64,000 bases of DNA from assembly GCF_918797505.1 (NCBI RefSeq), contig NC_092801.1, positions 27,806,477 to 27,870,476 of the forward strand, in the 5' to 3' direction. The notes below the pieces were generated by a model. The model saw nothing but the letters and a program-made list of their open reading frames with translations. It had not been told where the DNA came from and searched no databases. This document shows positions 32,861-43,345 of the stretch, piece by piece. Made by a program: the position numbers and the translations under genes. Every line of letters begins with the position of its first letter. The stretch's first letter is position 1. This DNA is from Bemisia tabaci. Taxonomy: Eukaryota > Arthropoda > Insecta > Hemiptera > Aleyrodidae.

Positions 32861-32997
32861 GCGAGAAGTCTAGCCTGGCCGAAAGTCCGAAATCCTTGCA
32901 GAAAGGGAAAGTCCACGAGACCAGCGCCAAGAAACCTTTGGACATGGTCATGAAGAAACGGAACATCCACACTTCCGGCATTGAGGATGGAGAGAAG
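32861..32997 (+). CDS. Exon H of the same gene (penultimate or last)
   Basis: Acceptor atgttcattttcag. The carried A plus GC gives Ser, then a lysine/serine-rich, probably disordered peptide ending KKRNIHTSGIEDGEK. Two readings of the end are possible. Read straight on, GTG TAA gives Val-stop at 33003. Alternatively GTGTAA at 32998 is a splice donor of a 69-base intron with branch-like ctaac, a pyrimidine tract and acceptor atgatcag at 33066, leading in phase 0 into exon I. I favour the short intron because both of its ends, its length and its phase fit, but the stop reading is not excluded. Confidence 0.75.
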
Positions 32998-33066
32998 GTG
33001 TAAACGCACCCCTAGTGATCTCTAACCTAATCCATCGTTATCTCCCTCTGTCTCTTACATGATCAG

Positions 33067-33359
33067 GATTTGGATGGGATCTTGTACAAGAAGCCGAACA
33101 GTGGCGAGGCGTTAAAGTTCGATTATCGATATCTTCCCATTGGAAGCTATGGTAAAGAATCGATTATTAAGGTGTTCGTTTATTGCGCTGTCAATCGATC
33201 CTTTCCCATAGGTTTAAAAGGCAGATCAATCGATATATCGCAAAGCACGCCACGCCACTGAAGCCAAACTCTCAAGAGACGCAGCCTCTCGGAAGGAGCA
33301 ACGCTAGCGGATTGTCCACTCCCCAAAATCAGACTAAAATTGAAGCCTTGCATCTGTTT
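33067..33359 (+). CDS. Probable exon I, split by a hAT MITE
   Basis: After the acceptor at 33066 the frame reads DLDGILYKKPN and then meets a MITE (33099-33260). On the far side of its target duplication the same frame resumes as SQETQPLGRSNASGLSTPQN and continues open to about 33359, where a weak GTAATT donor lies. Conceptually skipping the MITE and one duplicate restores one uninterrupted frame. As the sequence stands, the frame stays open through the whole MITE and stops at TGA 33259-33261, made of the last two MITE bases and the first base of the duplication. So this allele would end in a MITE-encoded tail of 53 residues. The exon itself is inferred; no transcript evidence is available. 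Confidence 0.5.
33099..33260. mobile_element. hAT-type MITE, copy 6, inside a probable exon
   Basis: CAGTGGCGAGGCG...CACGCCACGCCACTG flanked by AAGCCGAA / AAGCCAAA. It interrupts exon I of the host gene; see that entry for the effect on the reading frame. Confidence 0.93.
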
Positions 33360-33507
33360 GTAATTTTTCTTGAGTCATGCGTTTTTGAGGGGGCAGAGAG
33401 GGGGGGGGGGAGCAATAGCTCACAGCTTAATTTTCCTTAAAAGAAGATAATTCCTGATCCTTCCATCCAAGTCCGGAAGCATTTACATTGATGAGATTTT
33501 TTTTCAG

Positions 33508-33568
33508 TTTCAGACCGCATCAGTTGGTCCAAAGGAAGATTTCTTAATCAGAAATACATGTGGTTAAA
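33508..33568 (+). CDS. Candidate further exon (weak)
   Basis: A long T tract ending ttttttttcag precedes it and a consensus donor (gtgagt at 33569) follows. Two frames are plausible: one starts FQTASVGPKEDF and stops at TAA just before the donor; the other (SDRISWSKGRFL) is open into the donor. With the phase-0 exit predicted for exon I the first would end the protein here. I cannot decide between a terminal exon, an internal exon and chance. Confidence 0.2.
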
Positions 33569-33589
33569 GTGAGTCATATACGTGCGGAA

Positions 33590-33752
33590 CAGTGGCGTGG
33601 CGTGAATGATCGATTATCGATAGTTTCCCATTTGAAACTGTGGTAAAGGATCGATTATTGAGGTGCTCGTTGCGAGCACCTCGTTTATCGATACTTATTC
33701 TAGGTTTAATTGGCAGGCCAATCGATATATCGCACAGCACGCCACGCCACTG
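33590..33752. mobile_element. hAT-type MITE, copy 7
   Basis: CAGTGGCGTGGCGTGAA...CGCCACGCCACTG; flanks GTGCGGAA / GTGTGGAA, one mismatch. Confidence 0.92.
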
Positions 33753-33769
33753 GTGTGGAAGGAAGAACC

Positions 33770-35545
33770 TTCATTCGCGACGTCACGGAAAATGGTGACA
33801 CCAATGTCAAATTCCCCGCAAGAAATTTTGTCACATATTTCAAATAGTGTCACGGTGAAGGTCTTTCTATTCGACTTTTCAAGTAGTATGTATCTGAAAA
33901 ATCTTCACTTGGTTTTACTTCGTAATTCCATGTTCATGAAAAATTTACAGGCAGACAAAAAACTGTAGATGAGATCACATTAATCATTATCACAAAAATG
34001 ATCAGGATGCAATTCGAACCAGTTTTTTATGCCCTTCTCACGAACCTAATTTATCATGTTATGTAGAGAAGGATTGCATTTGTTAAATTGATCATCGCCT
34101 TTTCCACAGAAAAATCATAGAGACCAAAATGTGTTGAACAAAAACGATGCGTTGATTTTGTTGGAGGAATCAGGAGTCAAAATCTAAAAAAAAAATCAAA
34201 TTATCCTGTTTTATGGTAAAATCTGAAAACTTTTTTTATCAGTTGTGCGATGTAAGACGAGGCTACCTCAAAGGGCACCAAGTGTCGTTTGGTCTAGTCG
34301 GTTGACCCTCTTTGCGGTCAGGAGGTGAACCCTCGTTTTTTTTCTCACTGTGTGTCTGATTTTGGGAGAGGAGCGTGAAGTTTTGAACCCCCTCCCATAA
34401 CTACCATCCGAATATAAACTATCAAATCAAATTTCGTTAATCTAAAATACTTACAGATAATTTTTGTACGTTGTTTTGTATTCTAAACATGGGAGAAAAA
34501 ATCATCGCCGTTTATGTGGAAGAATGCATGAGAGAAAATGTTATTAGTTGACGTATACCTAAAATTCACATTTCTAGGGTGGTTGCTTCATTAGGGATTG
34601 CATAAAAATGAAGTTTTGTTTCTAATTAAACTCTCAGGCAGAGCGGTAGAAATGTTTTTCCAGGATCGGGTGAAATGTGGATTAGAAATCCATCGGTTGA
34701 GGAGTTCGTCTACTGTCTTTACCTTGTGGCATTGAGATTACTTCCTCCGGGATAAAGAGTAATGAAAAGTGTAAGACACTATTCCAAGTGTTGTGTAGAA
34801 AGTAGAGAATTCATAAGATACGTGCTAATACTATGAACTCACGATCATAAAACAAAAATACTCATATCATTTAGTCTAGTTTGACTGACAATTTGTTCAA
34901 AATTTCCCCAAAAATCAGGTTCCAACATATTTTTTTTTTTTTTTTTTTTTTTTGCTATTGTTTTCAATCAAGAAACCGAAATCCCTATCAATTGTTCACA
35001 TTAAGCTTCCCAAACATTGAAAGTGATTCTTTCGTGACAAATGGTCTGGCACAGGGTACGATGTTGTCTCAATTATTTGTAAAGTAAACAAGGACGCGAA
35101 TGATTTTTGGAGGAACTCGCATATTATATGGGGAAATAGAAAAGTATATAATTTTTAATTACTTGATTGATATTTTTTTACGCCTCGATATTTGACTTTT
35201 ATTTTATTCAGACCTCCGTGCAGATAATATTAAGATCAGGACCAATCTCAAACCACGTATTCTCGACGAAAATTTGGGAAATAAATATCTTTGTCTAACG
35301 TTACAATTTGGTCTAAAGCTATGGATTTTTCTGTTACATATATTTCCACTCTCTTATATAAATCGCTGAAACCTCTCAGAAATTTCCTGGGTGCAACTTG
35401 AGTGAAAGTTCTAGAAATATTTATGTCACGATTGTAAGTAGATTTCATGCTGAAAATGTATGAACAACTTTTTAATACGTTTTCAAATTTATAGAACTTT
35501 ATCAATTATCTCTTCTATGCATCATGCAGCATTTTTGACTTTACA
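33770..35545. other. No gene; possible SINE-like head
   Basis: TGGTCTAGTCGG at 34295-34306 fits a Pol III A box and ggaggtgaaccctcg follows ~30 bases later as a poor B box. A T run (34930-34955) could be an inverted poly(A) tail. Otherwise nothing. Confidence 0.3.
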
Positions 35546-35547
35546 TA

Positions 35548-35689
35548 TGGACTGCATTTTGCAATTTGGAAGTATAAATTCTGGCTCATCTGAAAAAATA
35601 ACACTTATGTGCATAGGGAAACTAATGGCACGCACGTTATTTTTAAACCGGGCCAGAATTTATAGTTCCAAATTGCAAAATGCAGTCCA
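35548..35689. mobile_element. TGGACTGCATTTTGC palindromic MITE, copy 2
   Basis: TGGACTGCATTTTGCAATTT...AAATTGCAAAATGCAGTCCA with TA on both sides; 142 bp. Confidence 0.9.
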
Positions 35690-36315
35690 TATATCGACCA
35701 GTGATCGCGTTCAGGAACGCACGTTCGAACCGGTAAAAAATTTACTCTGTGTAATTCATCTTAAAAATACCGATAGTTAAAATCATTAGAACGGCACTCT
35801 ATTGCTGAACTAAAAAAATTCCAATGAGTTCAATAGCTAACATCAGCTTTAAATCAACTAACTGTAAAATATCGTTATGTCTGTCTAGAATACATACGTT
35901 AAAAACTCTCTTCCGGACAATTATTCACAACACGTAATATGATCCTCCCATCAAGAACAAGCTATTCTTTAGATTAAGAAACTAATTTTAGATTTGAGAT
36001 TCTGGCACTAATGGTTGTAGAAAGGGATGGGTGTCATATTTTTGAAGTAAATTTTTGACATGAACACTTTCCATTTTTTTTCACTCAAAAAACTTACAAA
36101 CAATTAGTTATCAACTTTTTTCAGAAATTTTTGCAAGAAATGTTCGGAGATGTCTCACCTAAATCATTCAAGTACAGTTGGAAAATATTTCGATAGTAGT
36201 CACAGGATTCTTTCTTGCTACAAGACAATTAAACAGGCACTTAACAATTGTATTCATGTATTATACTTATTTCATCAGAACCATTTTGCCATGATGAATC
36301 ATGGCAGAAAGACAA

Positions 36316-36935
36316 TGGGCCTGTTGCAAACTTTTGCTAGAGCAAAAATAAGAGTTGTTTCTTATAGATAATGCCTCGAAAATCACGATGAGCGCATCAG
36401 CAAAGTCTGAAATGCACTCATAACTTCACAGTCTGCGTAAGAAATTTGCGGTTTTTTGAGCTTCCCGCTTCAAAAACGATACTACGGCACAGGTGAACAT
36501 TTTGTAAGAGGAGTCGTTCCATCGTCGGCAATAATCATCATGGCCGACGCCAATCCGCCAAAACACGTTTGATGGGACGAGATAACACCTGAACTGGATT
36601 AGACCAGATAATAATCGGTGTGTTAACTTTCATATTTTCCACGCCCGAATTGATTGACCTTGAACTCTCCTCGAATTACGCGCGGAACTGCGCGCAAGCG
36701 TCGGCCATGATGAATATCGCCGACGATGGAGCGACTCCTCTAACAAAATGTTCACCTGTGCCGTAGTATCGTTTTTGAAGCGGGAAGCTTAAAAAAACGC
36801 AAATTTCTTACGCAGATTGTGAAGTTATGAGTGCATTTCAGACTTTGCCGATGCGCTCATCGTGATTTTTGAGGCATTATCTACAAGAAACAACTCTTAT
36901 TTTTGCTCTAGCAAAAGTTTGCAACAGGTCCATTG
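36316..36935. mobile_element. GGGCCTGTTGCAAAC foldback, long copy
   Basis: tgggcctgttgcaaactttt at left, gtttgcaacaggtcca at right; the arms (about 220 bases each) carry tgctagagcaaaaataagag and complement, and a second inverted block gtagtatcgtttttgaagcg. The loop contains a more G+C-rich block (gatgatgaatatcgccgacg). Confidence 0.88.
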
Positions 36936-37182
36936 ATAGTATAGTTACCATTCTATATCACGACTAATATAAAATACTAACACGGACATGTCTCTTGATT
37001 AATGGTAAGGTCAATTAAATCATATGTGGAGCTTTTGCTTTCCGTGCTTTCGTTCGGTTTTCTATTTGTTCTCTTTAAGTCGAACACTAAATTTCATAGA
37101 ACCTTTTCTATGTCAGGCTTCCGTTTCTGGTGGTGGTAGGGCTGGAGTCCTGTGACATGTCTGATTCACTCACTTTTTGTAG

Positions 37183-37213
37183 GTGGATTTCAACCGGGAA
37201 GGAAGAGGTGTGA
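37183..37213 (+). CDS. Candidate terminal exon (very weak)
   Basis: The acceptor cactttttgtag is good. If joined in phase 2 to the open frame at 33508-33568 it would read WISTGKEEV then stop (TGA 37211-37213). In phase 0 it reads VDFNREGRGV and stops slightly later. AT-rich, UTR-like DNA follows. Only the splice signal and short frames support it. Confidence 0.15.
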
Positions 37214-37423
37214 TCTCGAATTTATTTTACGTTTGAAGACTTTTCTGATGAATAACTTAATTTAAACTTTTTTAATGTTCTGTATTAAGTGTAAATTTTC
37301 TACATGTTACAAGGTTTAAGATATTTATAAGCATTGTTATGTTGATGTTAAGAGGTATATTAACTAAAGATAAAGTAATTTTATTTCCAACCGGCTTCTG
37401 ACTCTTAATTCTCACCCTCTTGG

Positions 37424-38033
37424 GTAAGGAAAAACGCCGTTTGAGCCTTCAGGTGTTGCCAAATCTCCTTTCGCAAATCACTAATTTTCAGGAAATTTTT
37501 TAATTTTTTTCTGCCAATTTCTCAGATAATTTTTTGTTTGTAATTTGATGCACGGAGAAAAAAAACTCGTGCGTGGGACCCGAAGTTTAGGTCATATGGA
37601 TCTCTGAAGTTTTCAGATTGAGCATCTGAACACACTAGGTATAGCTGCCGAGGTTCGGATCACACATCTGAAACTTCAGTTCTTACATCTGAAGTACTTC
37701 GGTTCTCACATCCGAAGTACTTCGATTCTCACATCCGAAGTACTTCGGTTCTCACATCTGAAGTACTTCAGATGTAAGAACTGAAGTTTCAGATGTATGA
37801 TCCGAACCTCGGCAGCTAGACCTAAAGTGTTCAGATGCTCAATCTGAAAACTTCAGAGATCCATATGACCTAAACTTCGGGTCCCACGCACGAGTTTTTT
37901 TTCTCCGTGTGTAAAGTGTCTGAAAATTCCAAGGCAAAATATGCGCAACTTTTCTCAAAAATAAACATTTAATCGACGGAAATTTGGCAACTCTCGAATG
38001 TTCATACGGCGTTCTTCCTTAGCACGACAGCAT
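37424..38033. mobile_element. CTGCCGTGCTAAGG family MITE, copy e, interrupted
   Basis: Left end ggtaaggaaaaacgccg, right end gttcttccttagcacgacag. The core is split at about 37551 by a 360-bp palindrome starting CACGGAG; outside it the core matches copy d (gtaatttgat / taaagtgtctgaaa). Confidence 0.85.
37552..37908. mobile_element. CACGGAG palindrome nested in copy e
   Basis: Ends CACGGAGAAAAAAAACTCGT and the complement. The two halves are near-perfect inverted copies, and the centre holds a run of ~25-base units built on acatctgaagtacttcgg, each itself palindromic (GAAGTACTTC). Inserted in the core of an older MITE. Confidence 0.88.
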
Positions 38034-38149
38034 ACCTCTCGGTTCGACAGAGGGGAATCCAGCAGGTTTGGCTATGGAGATGTTCTTCCCAATAGGCAAT
38101 CGGGGCATCCCCCCAATAATAAGAATTTGATTTCCCTTTACTCATTCCT

Positions 38150-38273
38150 ACGGGTTTATCTGTCAAACAGAACTATGTGCATTATGCCGTGAGCACTGTT
38201 GAGCATGTATTCTTATGGGCCTCAGGGCTCATGTCTAAATGCACATAGTTCCGTTTGGCAGAAATACGTCCAA
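38150..38273. mobile_element. GGAACTATGTGCAT palindrome, copy 2
   Basis: cagaactatgtgcattatg and taaatgcacatagttccg; outer arms tacgggtttatctgtc / gcagaaatacgtcc. Shares gagc...attcttatggg core with copy 1. Confidence 0.85.
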
Positions 38274-38309
38274 ATATATTACATATCAGCGCTGTAATTC
38301 CGCAACGAC

Positions 38310-38470
38310 GTATCTCGTTTGCGGTATTTGAAAATCTCCGCTCTTATTTCATTTTTTTTAGGAGAACAAAGCGACATCATTCCTTCAAGTTTTCGCAGAA
38401 TTTTCTTTTTTCAGAGGAAGAATCACGGCAGTTTTTAGGAATTGCCATCGAGTAGTTTTCCATTTAAAAA
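38310..38470. repeat. Dispersed repeat, copy 2 of the 1767 family
   Basis: gtatctcgtttgcggtattt, aatctccgctcttatttc and cgagtagttttccatttaaa match 1767-1935 and the complement of 63830-64000. Confidence 0.7.
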
Positions 38471-39010
38471 ATGAAGTATGGCAGGAAGTTTGGCGCGTCG
38501 CAAACTAAGATCCGTGGTTGCGGACTTACACCGTCGATATTGATTAGTGTTAATACTCTTAAAATGTATAGCATTTAATACCATGGCTGGCTATTTTAGT
38601 AATAAGATAATCTTCAGATTCAAATTATGCATTTACTGGAAGAATTCGGATGATTTCACGGATATGATTTGAGAAAAATAGTTTCACTCTCAAAACCGCA
38701 TAAAAACACAAAATTTAATAACTGGAGTAAGTGTCCGTCACGGTTAAGTGTCTGTCGGAAAATCAAAAAATGCAATAGGAAATCTACAACGTCGCAAAGA
38801 GATATGCCGTTGATATATTCGAAAATGGGGGATAGCTCTCTCGCACAAGTAGAAAAATACTTCAAGCACATCCGTACAACACGAATAGTGGTATCAAAGA
38901 GCCGTGTAAGTAGATTGAGCCGTAGTAGTATAGCCTATGGCCATGGATATACCTCTGTTGTTAGGTTACAGGGTTTGTCATAAAAAGGGGAACAGAGGAA
39001 GTTATAGTAG

Positions 39011-39014
<4 letters not shown>

Positions 39015-39045
<31 letters not shown>
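39015..39045. repeat. Poly(A) tract
   Basis: About 31 A's after tagtagtatt. It could be the tail of a retroposed sequence, but no recognisable body or flanking duplication was found. Confidence 0.6.
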
Positions 39046-39047
<2 letters not shown>

Positions 39048-39527
39048 AGCGTGACACCCAGGAAGGAATTGAGGAAAAGAGAAGAAAAGACGCTTATATT
39101 TAATAAATAATAATGACAAAATTGACTCAAACTGCATAATAGATCATTTAAAATATCGAAAATTTTCTAGAGAGATATTATTATTCTGTGTATTCTATTA
39201 TTATTATTCTCTGTTTTACTAACTCTTTATTCTAGTGAAATTTAATTGGTGGACTAATTTCAAGCCACCAAACTCTATTTTATTTAGTCCAAAACTTTAG
39301 TAAAACTGGTTACTTTTTCATAGATAGAAGCTATACTTTATAAAGCTTTACAATATATTAAAGCCTCCCCGGAAGGGGGGTCCTAGACCCCCCTTCCGTC
39401 CCCTCCCCGTTCAAAGTGTCTGGATCTGCCTAGGACTCCTACTATGGATATTTCATAAAATTGCGAGTGGTTTCCCTGGAATCATTCAAGAATATGCTCT
39501 AAAAACGTCTCGTAGAAACACAACGCC

Positions 39528-39762
39528 ACACAGTGGATCGAGTCAATGGGAGAGCTTGGACGAAATTTGGAAACTTTGAAAGCTCACAACTCCGTTCATA
39601 CAAAACTTTGAGGTTTTAAAAGTGGTTCCAAATGGGTTTCTTGTAAAATTTTCTCTTAGAGATACCTCTTAAAATTTGAAATGTGACGAATTAAACATCA
39701 AAATTTGCAGTTCTAGTCCAAAATTTCATGTCCGACCTCTTTGATAAACTCGATCCACTACG
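39528..39762. repeat. CACAGTGGATCGAGT family repeat, copy 3 (inverted)
   Basis: cacacagtggatcgagtcaa at left, aactcgatccactacgcg at right; the body is in the opposite orientation to copies 1, 2 and 4 (gaaatttggaaactttgaaa near the left). An A-rich tract follows (39770-39835). Confidence 0.82.
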
Positions 39763-39848
39763 CGCCACGCAAAAAAAAAAAAAAAAAAAGATAAAAAAAA
39801 AAGAAAAAAAAAAAGAAAGAAAAAGAAAAGTTTCTTGAAAAGATAAAA

Positions 39849-40107
39849 TGGATTGCATTTTGCAAAAAGGAACCACTAGCATTGCAATGTTGCTGAGATT
39901 GTGCAACTTCTTTTGTCTTGGAGGAAAAACCCGATTATCCATTAACAGTTTCTATTTTACTCGCTAAAAACTGTGAATTTAAGACAAAAATTACCATCTA
40001 AATTTCATAGTTTTTCACGATTTCCGCAATTGTATTGCAAAGGATGAAGTTGCACAATCTTAGCATCATTGCAATGCTAGTGGTTCCTTTTTGCAAAATG
40101 CAATCCA
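39849..40107. mobile_element. TGGATTGCATTTTGC palindromic MITE, copy 1
   Basis: TGGATTGCATTTTGCAAAAA...TTTTTGCAAAATGCAATCCA; second inverted block gcattgcaatgttgct / agcatcattgcaatgct; ~259 bp. Lies about 440 bases upstream of the secreted peptide start. Confidence 0.9.
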
Positions 40108-40263
40108 AATAAGAGCTGAGATGTGGAAACACCGCAATCGAGATTCAAGTCTATGTACTTTCACCATCGGTCCACGATCATGTAGCCAGTTTGAAACGCA
40201 AATACGCTAAAGAAAGCATCGTTTGATCAGAAACATAAAAAGCAATAATAAATACGTCAATTT

Positions 40264-40544
40264 ATCAAATTGCCCTCGTTTCCTCTCTTTAGAAAGGTCA
40301 CAGAGGCGTTATCAGTCCATACCCTATAAACCGCGTATCAGACGAAGAACTATCTATATACTTACGTCGTTCTTCAGTAACAAGGCCAAGTAACCGCATT
40401 ACTCCTATCGTCTTCAAAATTATCAACTCCACGAAATTTATCGTGTTCGTCCAAACCGAGCACAGATCATCCGAATCCGCAGTTCTCTGTATTTCAAAAG
40501 TGACTCTTTTCTGATCGCCTTTTAAAGTGTTTTACTCTAACAAA
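40264..40544 (+). promoter_or_regulatory. 5' flank of the secreted peptide gene
   Basis: Between an AT-rich repeat-derived region and the start codon lie TATAAA near 40325, TATATA near 40355 and an arthropod-type initiator TCAGT at 40374-40378. The spacings (about 49 and 19 bases) are not ideal for either TATA box, so the promoter assignment is tentative. No clear kappaB-type immune element was seen. An intron in the 5' UTR is possible. Confidence 0.25.
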
Positions 40545-40763
40545 ATGGCTGCTTTTATTAAGTTTTGCTTCATGTTACTTTTAGTCGTGTGTGCTGTGAT
40601 AACTCAAACACAAGCTGCCTCCGAGGAGGTGAAAGCGTGTAATGATATCTGCAAGAAACCCATAGCTGATCGGGAGCTGTGCTGTCAGAAGCAGGGTTAC
40701 AGGGCCTACGGAGGTTGCTTCGATAATGATAAGAAGCTGAAGTGTTACACTAAGCGGGGCTAA
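40545..40763 (+). CDS. Secreted six-cysteine peptide, diapausin-like
   Basis: A 72-residue open frame with a strong insect start context (caaaATGG). Residues 1-24 form a typical signal peptide (MAAFIKFCFMLLLVV core, likely cut after TQA). The mature ~48-residue peptide is basic and has six cysteines spaced C-X3-C-X9-CC-X10-C-X8-C. Apart from the last interval this is the spacing known for diapausins, small insect peptides with antifungal or calcium-channel-blocking activity, so an antimicrobial or defence role is the best guess. The mature end is KRG, possibly trimmed or amidated. The gene appears single-exon in its coding part; TATA-like motifs lie at about 40325 and 40355 and AATAAA near 41103. 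Alternative: another insect disulfide-rich peptide of unrelated function. Confidence 0.8.
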   Translation: MAAFIKFCFMLLLVVCAVITQTQAASEEVKACNDICKKPIADRELCCQKQGYRAYGGCFDNDKKLKCYTKRG

Positions 40764-41109
40764 TCAATAGGTTATGCAGACTACAAAGAAGAACAGACCA
40801 TCATTCTTCCGGATAAATTTACACAAAAGGAGATGAATACTGTACAAATAATTTTTTTGAAATTTAAAAAAAAAAAACAAACTGATACACATTTGTGTGA
40901 AAGTTTATTCTTGAGAAGCAATCCTCGAGATTTTTAAAGAATAGTGGATTTCCACAAAATGCGATGAATCGCAAAGGTATATGTTTTCAAAATTTAGACA
41001 AATTTTTTGTGAAACATCCTGTGTAACAGTCCTCAACATGATAACTTTTTTCACATTTGCAGATGTACACCTAAAATTATTCGTTTCGCAATTTTTAAAC
41101 TAAATAAAA

Positions 41110-42660
41110 TCAACATGGATGTTTACTAGGCTTTTTCAATTTGTTTAATAATTGTTGTTAAAAATTTTCCAAATAAAGAGCTAGATATGTATTATTTGCA
41201 TGTTCGTCTGCCACAATATAAAATAATTATTACATGATATCCATTTGTCTTAATCATTAACGCACAGTGTGCTTAGCACACGCACACCCTACATCGAAAA
41301 ATTCACAGGAAAAGATTATGTTAAAAAATCAATGTATTATCACCTTGCGTAAGGTACATTTCTAAAAAAAGAGTAGATATTGAGAGGTAATGGTGAGCTC
41401 TTCAGATGTTTTTCCTAAACAGTGTAAATATAACAGGTAAACTTCCTCATACTTGTTTATATACAGACTTTCTTAAAACTTCCAAAGAAAATACATTGCT
41501 TTCTTCAAAATAACATAACGTGATTTCGCCAACTCATAATTAACGACCTTCACTTCATGAAATCATGAGTTTACTAGTTTTACAAAATCTTTTAAATATT
41601 GGTTACAAATACCTAGAAAGAGTAATCTCCAGTTAAAATTCAAAGTTCTCTGATGAAAAAATCGTCCTGCAAGGACAAAAATTGTTCTCCAGGGACGATT
41701 TAGTCCTTGGAGACGACTTATTTTTACTAGGAATTCAGTATATGTGATGAAAAGTAAAATCTTTTGAGGAGTATAAATTACAATTTTTATTATAGATTAC
41801 CTTTGAACGAGCTAGCAATGCATCTGGATCAAACCGAGATTTCATTTAAAAAGGCGAAGTTTTCTGAATTGTTAAGAAATGCCACATCTGCCATTGATTT
41901 TCCTTTAAAAATTATAACTTTACAAGCGTGCCTCATGCATTTGATTCCTTTTTGGTAATTCGGTGTGGTTGGGATTTTGTTTGAAGGATAAGGTAACAGT
42001 TCATATTGAATGGTGCCTATTATTCTTAAGTTAACTCCAGCAAATTTTGAAACTTTTACTCAAAGGCTGAAATCATCGATTTTCTGATCCGTCAATAAAA
42101 GCTTTATCAAATAATTCTTGAATACACTGGCAGTTCTACTAATTAGGTGTTTCTGCAACCACTACTCACTTGCGTAACATTGATATCCTCTAATTACTGT
42201 GCAAATGAACTTAATACAATTTCAGACCCCTAAAATCCTCCATTCTATGATTTTTTTTAAAGAGTTTTATTATTGTTAGCTTCCGATAACAGAAATATAA
42301 ACAATTATCTTAAGTTAAGAATTAAGTATAGGGTAAGCAACGACAGGATGGTTATTTATTACTATAAATTACAAAGAAGAAAAGAAGAACATCCATAAAA
42401 CTAAAAACTATAATATAAATGGATGATCAACTTAAAGAAATTCTATGAATAGAAAATGCGCATATAGGTACTTAACTACGTAAAGCCCCAGTTTTGGGCC
42501 GTTCATCGAAATACGTAACACAACATTTGAGATATCTTCGCCCAGCTACCTTTTGTAAGACTTTTGTACCGTAGGTCCTTATCCTATTACATGTAAAACA
42601 GAACAGCGTAAGCAGTGAGCTCCGTGACACCCCCCACCCCTCCACAGAAATGTACGTAGT
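41110..42660. other. Gene-free AT-rich stretch
   Basis: Nothing but short self-complementary words (ggacgatttagtccttgg near 41700). Confidence 0.55.
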
Positions 42661-42674
42661 TTATGAACTCTTAT

Positions 42675-42925
42675 TTGGACTGAGTTAAGCAGAAAGGAAC
42701 CAACCCACATTTTGGAAAAAATTGAGTTATGAGTGGTTTTGAACTCGACCACTCCTCTACTATCTATCGCCAAAAATTCAAAGTTTTTGTTGGAGCAAAT
42801 TTTACAGAAATTGAGCTTGAAGTTTATGTTTTACATTGAGTCTTATACAGGAGCCAAACTTTAAACCTCTTTTTCTCGGTTCGATCCCAATGTGGCTTGG
42901 TTCCTTTCTGTTAAGCTCCGTCCAT
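42675..42925. mobile_element. TTGGAC..TTAAGCAGAAAGG palindrome, copy 1
   Basis: ggactgagttaagcagaaag at left, ctttctgttaagctccgtcc at right; inner caacccacatttt / aatgtggcttgg also inverted. ~250 bp. Confidence 0.75.
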
Positions 42926-43021
42926 TTATAAAAAAGCCGAGTTTGCTTCTGGTTGTTTCCCGTTTTGATGACGACCGCAAGAAGAGCCAATTCCGTTTTG
43001 AAATGCCAATTAGGGTAAAAT

Positions 43022-43345
43022 CGGCTATTTAAAGGCTGGCTGAGGGTGTTGAAAGCTGAATACTGGTTGACGACTGGCTGAGGGCTGGTTAAAGGCTGCC
43101 TGAAGACTGGCAGAAGGCTGGTTGATGACTGGCTGGAAGAAGAGGCTAGTTGAAGTTGTCGACACCTTCCCATTGATAAGCACTTGAACAGCAGGAGCCT
43201 TCACAACACACTCCTGCGGCACGGAGTACTTAGGAACAGAACAGGATGCTAACACTTGCCTCTCTCTCCAGTCTTGGATGGTGTCAGGAAGTTCCACTTC
43301 TTGAGATTCTGATGGAGCGTAGGTTGCGGCTGTGCGAGTGCACAA
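43022..43345 (-). other. Possible decayed coding fragment with QP-rich repeats
   Basis: On the - strand a 106-codon open frame starts without ATG (TTG at 43345). Its first half (PSESQEVELPDTIQDWRERQ; CSVPKYSVPQECVV) has protein-like composition; the second is built from imperfect units of FxQPVINQPSAS type, from a ~25-base tandem DNA repeat (ggctgaaggctggttgatg). No splice sites or start were found. It may be a relic or chance. Confidence 0.25.

Noticed and set aside
37660..37800. CRISPR-like regular repeats
   Set aside because: Short palindromic units without unique spacers, inside an insect MITE; not a CRISPR array.
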